In this document: one piece after another, positions 15,049 to 19,350 of the stretch | Layout: each line of letters starts with the position of its first letter | Position numbering within the stretch: the first letter of the stretch is position 1 | Origin: Pseudoselenomonas ruminantium | GTDB taxonomy: Bacteria > Bacillota > Negativicutes > Selenomonadales > Selenomonadaceae | DNA length: 19,350 nucleotides | NCBI GenBank assembly: GCA_002448495.1 | Contig: DJYL01000176.1 | Span: 1-19,350 of the forward strand | Reading direction: 5' to 3' | The notes under the pieces: generated by a model | What the model was told of the DNA's origin: nothing | Database searches by the model: none | The model's input: the letters and a program-made list of their open reading frames with translations, nothing else | Position numbers and translations under genes: made by a program

Positions 15049-15073
15049 GGCAAGTGTGACTATAATTTTTTTA

Positions 15074-15120
15074 TATGGTGACCATAGCAACATAAACGAC
15101 AGGATAAGAAAGAGTATAAT
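15074..15120 (+). promoter_or_regulatory. Promoter of napGHC-A with upstream palindrome
   Basis: A perfect -10 TATAAT lies at 15115-15120, about 30 nt before the ribosome-binding site of napG. There is no good -35 at 16-18 bp upstream, so an activator may be needed. Centred at 15080 is the 13-bp palindrome TATGGT-G-ACCATA (15074-15086), about 47 bp before the likely start. It is not an Fnr-type box. Which protein reads it is unknown. Confidence 0.5.
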
Positions 15121-15160
15121 GTAAAGTAGGCAAGCGTTATCCATAAGGAGGGGGGATTGT

Positions 15161-15712
15161 ATGGATCGGAGGACGTTCAGCAAAATGGCCTTGGGTGGAG
15201 GCCTGCTGGGATTGTTTTTGGGAGCGGGCAAAAGTGGCGGAGCAGGAAAGGATTTTATCCGGCCGCCGGGAGCAGAACCTGAGGAGATTTTTCTGGCAAC
15301 CTGTGCCCGCTGCGGCAAGTGTGCCGAAATCTGCCCGCTGGGCTGCATCAAGATTGCGCATGGCGAACAGGGGCTGGCTATTGGCACACCTTATATTGTG
15401 CCGGTGGAAGGCTACTGCGACCTTTGTATGAAATGTACGGAGGTCTGTACGACAGGGGCGTTGAAGCCTGTGCCGAAGGAGAAAGTGCGCATGGGGCTGG
15501 CCGAGATTGACAAGGAAATCTGTCTGGCCAGAAAGGGGGAGGACTGCCGGGTATGTCATGCGGCTTGTCCGTTCTACGATAAGGCGATAAAACTGGAAGA
15601 TTACAAGTACCCTGTGGTGGACCCGGATTATTGTACCGGCTGCGGACGCTGTGAAAATGTGTGTATTGCCAGTCCGCAAAAGGCTGCTGTGGTGAAGCCA
15701 AGGAACGATTAG
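15161..15712 (+). CDS. napG: NapG-type ferredoxin, four Cys clusters, Tat signal
   Basis: Exported electron-transfer protein of the NapG/MauM family, 183 residues (E. coli NapG 231). The N-terminus MDRRTFSKMALGGGLLGLFL has the twin-arginine and hydrophobic stretch of a short Tat signal. Four Cys groups follow: C48/51/54/58 (CARCGKCAEICP), C86/89/92/96 (CDLCMKCTEVCT), C121 with C129/132/136 (CRVCHAACP), and C158/161/164/168 (CTGCGRCENVC). This fits four [4Fe-4S] clusters. With NapH it forms a quinol-oxidising side path to NapA in known systems. ATG at 15161 has GGAGG upstream. First gene of the napG-napH-napC-napA set. Confidence 0.9.
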   Translation: MDRRTFSKMALGGGLLGLFLGAGKSGGAGKDFIRPPGAEPEEIFLATCARCGKCAEICPLGCIKIAHGEQGLAIGTPYIVPVEGYCDLCMKCTEVCTTGALKPVPKEKVRMGLAEIDKEICLARKGEDCRVCHAACPFYDKAIKLEDYKYPVVDPDYCTGCGRCENVCIASPQKAAVVKPRND

Positions 15713-15722
15713 GGGGTGCGGT

Positions 15723-16466
15723 ATGAGGCTGCCGGTTAAATTTATTCGCAAAATTATCCAAATTTTCTTTATTGTCATATTACTGCTGCCAATATGGTAT
15801 GTGGATCTTTTTTGGTATGGTACATATATTTCTGCGGATTTGCTGGGGGTGGCGTTGACTGACCCGCTGACGGCTCTGGAAATCACGCTGGCAGGCAGGA
15901 GTCTCTGGATGCCGCTGCTGCTTTCGGCTCTGCCGTTGACGGTGGCCGCTATTCTGGGCGGACGCTTGTTTTGCGGTTATGTCTGTCCGTTAAACTTCCT
16001 GTTGGAGCTTCTTCCTGTGCGCAGGAAGAAAAACTTGCAGGAAAAGCGGCTGCCCCTGCTCGCTTTGGGGATAACCCTGATTTTGTCGCTGCTCATATCT
16101 CTGCCGGTGTTTAATACCGTATCGCCGGTTTTTGCTTTGATGCGGATGCTGCTTTTCGGTGTAGGACTGGAAATGGTGCTTCTTTTGCTGGTTTTAGCCG
16201 CAGCCCTTGTCTGGGGGCAAAAGATATGGTGCCGTACACTTTGCCCTTTGGGCGCTTTGTATGGTCTGCTGGGCAGCAAACGGATTTTCGCTGTGCAGGT
16301 GGATGCGCGTAAATGTACTCATTGCGGCAAGTGTGCAGCCGTTTGTTCCATGGGTACGGCACCGGGAAAGTGCAGCTGGGAGGATAATATGCTCTGTACG
16401 AATTGCGGAGATTGTATTGATGTGTGCAAGGAAGGCGCGGTAAGGTTTACCGCGAAAGGGCGTTAG
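15723..16466 (+). CDS. napH: NapH-type membrane Fe-S quinol dehydrogenase
   Basis: Membrane protein of 247 residues with four main hydrophobic segments (about 10-30, 62-80, 110-130, 143-164). Two membrane-edge Cys motifs, C84-x3-C88-P (LFCGYVCPLNFL) and C170-x3-C174-P (WCRTLCPLGALYGLLG), are the NapH signature. The C-terminal cytoplasmic domain carries two [4Fe-4S] motifs: C198/201/204/208 (CTHCGKCAAVCS) and C225/228/231/235 (CTNCGDCIDVCKEGAV). It starts 10 nt after napG with GGGGGTG as ribosome-binding site. In E. coli NapH works with NapG to move electrons from quinol to the periplasmic enzyme; the same is inferred here. It shares its membrane Cys layout with the protein at 11562. Confidence 0.92.
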   Translation: MRLPVKFIRKIIQIFFIVILLLPIWYVDLFWYGTYISADLLGVALTDPLTALEITLAGRSLWMPLLLSALPLTVAAILGGRLFCGYVCPLNFLLELLPVRRKKNLQEKRLPLLALGITLILSLLISLPVFNTVSPVFALMRMLLFGVGLEMVLLLLVLAAALVWGQKIWCRTLCPLGALYGLLGSKRIFAVQVDARKCTHCGKCAAVCSMGTAPGKCSWEDNMLCTNCGDCIDVCKEGAVRFTAKGR

Positions 16467-16487
16467 CGCCAAGAAGGAGGGAGTATC

Positions 16488-17015
16488 ATGAGTCTGGGAG
16501 AGAAAAAGATTAAACTGAAGCATCTGGCTATAGCGGGATTTGCCTGCATTATTGCCTGTGCAGGCGCTTATGGCATGATTGAGGCGACAAATCAGAATAC
16601 CTTTTGCGGGGAGCAGTGTCACGAGATGGGTCCCATGTATGTGACCTGGCAGCATTCCAACCACAAGAATGTGGACTGTGCGGACTGCCATGAGCAGCCG
16701 GGCTTTACGGGGCTGGTACAGTCAAAGATGAAGGGCACGAAGGAGCTTATCCTGCATGTGACGGGCAATGTCCCCGACCCCATCAAGCTGCAGGATACCA
16801 ATGAGGTAAACTGCTATAATTGTCATCAGGATAAAATCAAGGATGCTGAGATTGCCGCCACGCGCAAAGACCCGCATACGGCGAAACACTTTGAAAATGG
16901 CATGAACTGTGTTACCTGTCATACGGGGATTGTGCATAATGATGCCGTCAACAAGGAATTGCCCAGCCGTGAGCGCTGTTATACCTGTCATCTGGATGCC
17001 ATGGGTTCACTGTAA
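16488..17015 (+). CDS. napC: NapC/NirT/NrfH-family multihaem cytochrome c, five haem motifs
   Basis: Membrane-anchored c-type cytochrome of 175 residues that would take electrons from quinol and hand them to NapA. A single N-terminal helix (about 12-31) anchors the haem domain outside. Haem motifs are C40-GEQ-C44-H45 (three residues between the Cys, not two), CADCH (64-68), CYNCH (109-113), CVTCHTGIVH (141-150) and CYTCH (164-168). The first four match the order in NapC/NrfH, including H-x-M after haem 1 (CHEMGPM) and the GIVH histidine after haem 4; the last is extra, in a short C-terminal tail. GGAGGG precedes the ATG at 16488. Between napH and napA. NrfH-like partner roles are possible, but no nrfA is in view. 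Confidence 0.9.
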   Translation: MSLGEKKIKLKHLAIAGFACIIACAGAYGMIEATNQNTFCGEQCHEMGPMYVTWQHSNHKNVDCADCHEQPGFTGLVQSKMKGTKELILHVTGNVPDPIKLQDTNEVNCYNCHQDKIKDAEIAATRKDPHTAKHFENGMNCVTCHTGIVHNDAVNKELPSRERCYTCHLDAMGSL

Positions 17016-17027
17016 GGAGGGTCGGCA

Positions 17028-19301
17028 ATGGATATGAAATTTACCAGACGTGATTTTTTGAAGGCTATGGCCATTTCGGCAGCCATGTTTACGGCAGGCT
17101 GCGGGACAAAGAGAGATACGCACAAGGGCCCTGTGGAGCAGAAGGATGCGGAAAAATGGGTCAAGGGCGTCTGCCGCTACTGTGGTACTGGCTGCGGGGT
17201 GCTGGCCGGTGTTACCGGCGGCAAGATTGTGGCTGTAAAAGGCGACCCGGATTGTCCGGTCAACAAAGGCAGGCTGTGCGTGAAGGGCATTTTGCTGCCG
17301 AAGATTATGGATACCAAGGACCGCCTGCTGCATCCGCTGATAAGAAAAGATGGTCAGCTCGTGGAAGCCAGTTGGGACGAAGCCATGAATCTGGTGGTGT
17401 CCAAATTCAAGGAAGCCATTGAAAATTACGGCCCGGATTCCGTAGGCTTCTATGGTTCCGGTCAGACCTTTGCCGAAGAAACCTACACCATGCAGAAGAT
17501 TTTCCGTGCGGGCATTGGCACCAACAATGTGGAGGGCAATCCCCGTACCTGCATGGCAAGTGCCGTGGCGGGCTTTGTTACCACCTATGGCGCAGATGAA
17601 CCCATGGGAACCTACGCCGATATTGAGGCTGCAGATACCTTCTTCCTGATTGGCTCGAATTCTGCGGAAGCGCATCCGGTGCTCTTTTCGCGGATTATTG
17701 ACCGGAAAAACAGTGACCCCAATGTAAAGATTATTGTGGCTGACCCCAGAAAGACGCGTACCGCAGATATTGCGGATTACTATCTGCCCTTCATTCCCAG
17801 CCGCGATTTGGCATTGATGAATGCCATGGCTTATGTCATCATTGAAGAAGGTCTTACCAATGAACAGTTTATCGCTGACCATACAGAATTTATGAAGGGA
17901 GCCGGCGATAAGCTCACCTATGATGAATATAAGGCCTTCCTGCAGGATTATGCGCCGGAGAAAGTGGAAGCAGCCTGCGGGATTCCGGCAGCCACCATCC
18001 GCGAGGTCGCCAAACTTTTTGCTGACCCCAACCGTAAGACGATGTCCATGTGGTGCATGGGCTTCAATCAGCGTACACGCGGTGTATGGGCGAATAATCT
18101 GGTGCATAATCTCCACCTGCTCACCGGCAAAATCTGTACGCCGGGCAATACGCCGTTTTCGCTTACGGGGCAGCCCAGTGCCTGCGGCAGTGTTCGCGAA
18201 ACGGGCGGCCTGTCCCATATCCTGCCGGCGCATCGCTTTGTCGCCAATGAAAAGCATCGCAATGAACTCGAAGAAATCTGGGGCGTACCCAAGGGAACAT
18301 TGCCGTCTAAGCCCGGCTATCATACGCTGGAAATGTTCAAGGCAGCCGTCACCGGCGATTTGAAATGCCTGTGGGTGATGACGACCAATCCCGGTCAGTC
18401 CCTGCCGAATCTCAATTATTACCGCCCCGGCATGGAAAAGACCTTTATGGTGGTTTCGGAAACCTATCATCCGACCCGGACTTCGGAACTTGCCGATGTG
18501 GTACTGCCGGCGGCACTCTGGATGGAGAAGGAAGGCGTTTATGGCAATGGCGAACGCCGCACCAATCATATTGCCAAAGCGGTAGAGCCGCCGGGAGAGG
18601 CAAGACCGGATTTGGATACCATCATTGACTTTGCCAAGCGCATGGGCTATGAAAAATTGGTGCCTTTCAAGACACCGGAAGAAGTCTGGGCAGAGTATCA
18701 GAAATGTCAGGAGGGTACGGACATGCAGATGGCCTCCTACAAGCGGTTGCGGGAAGGCCACGGCTTTACCTGGCCGGTACCCGATGACAATTCGCCGGAG
18801 ACCTATATCCGCTATGCCGAGGGGTATGACCCCTATGTAAAACCGGGTGAAGGCATAAAATTCTATGCCCGCAAGAACAACCGTGCGGTTATCTATGCCC
18901 GTCCACAGATTGATGCGCAGGAAATGCCGGATGCCGAATATCCCTTCTTCCTGACCACGGGACGAATGCTGGAACATTGGCATACCGCAACCATGACCGG
19001 CAATGTGCCGGAATTAAAGAATGCGGCGCCGGAAATGTATGTGGAAATCAATGAGGAGGATGCCAAGCGCCTGGGCATAAATGATGGCGATTTGGTCAAT
19101 ATCACTTCACGCCGGGCAACCTGCAAATTCAAGGCCAAAATCAATGGCCGCGGCAAACCCATGCCCGGACTGGTCTATGTATCCTTCCACGACAAGGAAG
19201 ATGACCGCCTGATTAACAAAGTGCTGCTGGATGCCTTTGACCCCGGCTCCAAGCAGCCGGAGTATAAGGTCTGCGCAGTACAGATTAGCAAGGCTTCGTA
19301 A
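17028..19301 (+). CDS. napA: Periplasmic nitrate reductase catalytic subunit (NapA), Tat-exported
   Basis: Mo-bis-MGD enzyme reducing nitrate to nitrite outside the cytoplasmic membrane. The 757 residues are nearer to Desulfovibrio monomeric NapA (about 755) than to E. coli NapA (828). The Tat motif is TRRDFLKAM (6-14). It leads into MFTAGC, where C25 could be a lipoprotein Cys, although the -3 residue is not the usual Leu. The [4Fe-4S] ligands are C49, C52, C56 (CRYCGTGC) and C84 (LCVKG, with the conserved Lys). The Mo-ligand Cys is C175 in NPRTCMASAV. WCMGFNQRTRGVWANNLVHN and QPSACGSVRETGGLSHILPA are NapA-specific, setting it apart from formate dehydrogenases and assimilatory NasA. ATG at 17028 has GGAGG 7 nt upstream. 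Last gene seen of the cluster; no napB or napF in the window. Confidence 0.95.
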   Translation: MDMKFTRRDFLKAMAISAAMFTAGCGTKRDTHKGPVEQKDAEKWVKGVCRYCGTGCGVLAGVTGGKIVAVKGDPDCPVNKGRLCVKGILLPKIMDTKDRLLHPLIRKDGQLVEASWDEAMNLVVSKFKEAIENYGPDSVGFYGSGQTFAEETYTMQKIFRAGIGTNNVEGNPRTCMASAVAGFVTTYGADEPMGTYADIEAADTFFLIGSNSAEAHPVLFSRIIDRKNSDPNVKIIVADPRKTRTADIADYYLPFIPSRDLALMNAMAYVIIEEGLTNEQFIADHTEFMKGAGDKLTYDEYKAFLQDYAPEKVEAACGIPAATIREVAKLFADPNRKTMSMWCMGFNQRTRGVWANNLVHNLHLLTGKICTPGNTPFSLTGQPSACGSVRETGGLSHILPAHRFVANEKHRNELEEIWGVPKGTLPSKPGYHTLEMFKAAVTGDLKCLWVMTTNPGQSLPNLNYYRPGMEKTFMVVSETYHPTRTSELADVVLPAALWMEKEGVYGNGERRTNHIAKAVEPPGEARPDLDTIIDFAKRMGYEKLVPFKTPEEVWAEYQKCQEGTDMQMASYKRLREGHGFTWPVPDDNSPETYIRYAEGYDPYVKPGEGIKFYARKNNRAVIYARPQIDAQEMPDAEYPFFLTTGRMLEHWHTATMTGNVPELKNAAPEMYVEINEEDAKRLGINDGDLVNITSRRATCKFKAKINGRGKPMPGLVYVSFHDKEDDRLINKVLLDAFDPGSKQPEYKVCAVQISKAS

Positions 19302-19350
19302 ACCGTATAAAAAAGGCGCTGTGATGAATGATATGCTCCCCCTATGAGAG
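19302..19350. other. Right-edge non-coding stretch
   Basis: These 49 bases after the napA stop hold an A-run (TATAAAAAAGGCGC) and a C-run (CTCCCCC). I see no full hairpin and no gene start. The window ends before anything can be assigned. Confidence 0.5.

Noticed and set aside
15055..15070. TGTGA half-site as an Fnr box for the nap operon
   Set aside because: The matching right half reads TTTTT and no -10 lies at the spacing seen at the other four promoters.
17007..18983. Long open frame (658 codons) on the - strand opposite napA
   Set aside because: It mirrors the codon pattern of napA, crosses the napC-napA junction and has no recognisable protein features.
19302..19350. Possible insertion-sequence end at the right edge
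   Set aside because: Only 49 bases, no inverted repeat partner or transposase in view.
1..19350. CRISPR array, tRNA or rRNA genes
   Set aside because: No regularly spaced repeats and no cloverleaf or rRNA-like stretch noticed on reading through.

Overview
The window is an anaerobic-respiration locus carrying both a membrane-bound (Nar) and a periplasmic (Nap) nitrate reductase. The organism is most likely a double-membraned Firmicute of the Negativicutes, Selenomonas-like. The regulator is a Bacillus-type Fnr with a C-terminal Cys cluster, which points to Firmicutes, while a Tat-exported NapA with NapG, NapH and a multihaem NapC-like cytochrome needs a periplasm. The lineage is inferred; no rRNA gene is present.

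Layout. 1-1465 (+): 3' part of a methyl-accepting chemotaxis protein, ended by a strong hairpin. 1539-2882 (-): NarK nitrate/nitrite transporter. 3056-3730 (+): Fnr-type regulator, divergent from narK. 3788-10071 (-): narGHJI with tight or overlapping junctions. 10273-10953 (+): class I SAM methyltransferase. 11054-13822 (+): four overlapping genes, namely an ArsR-type repressor, a 2[4Fe-4S] ferredoxin, a NapH-like membrane Fe-S protein and a CoA-disulfide/persulfide reductase with a rhodanese domain. 13934-14527 (-): a 197-residue protein of unrecognised family. 14748-19301 (+): napD, then napG, napH, a napC-like cytochrome and napA. No tRNA, rRNA, CRISPR array or complete mobile element was seen.

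How it works together. Fnr probably senses low oxygen through a [4Fe-4S] cluster. Four promoters (narK, fnr, narG and the 197-residue gene) carry a TGTGA-N6-TCACA-like box whose centre lies exactly 29.5 bp from the start of a plausible -10 element, the spacing of a class II activator site at about -41.5. NarK would import nitrate for NarGHI on the inner face of the membrane. NapH/NapG and the NapC-like cytochrome would feed electrons to NapA outside. No napB lies in the window.

The less ordinary parts lie between 10.2 and 14.7 kb. One is the operon joining a split NapH-like electron module to a CoA-disulfide reductase-rhodanese under an ArsR regulator. Another is the unknown Fnr-box gene. A third is a pair of gene remnants, one from the methyltransferase and one from the membrane Fe-S gene, flanking the unknown gene in the same order as the intact genes. 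They suggest a decayed tandem duplication, one piece of which now forms the hairpin terminator of the unknown gene.
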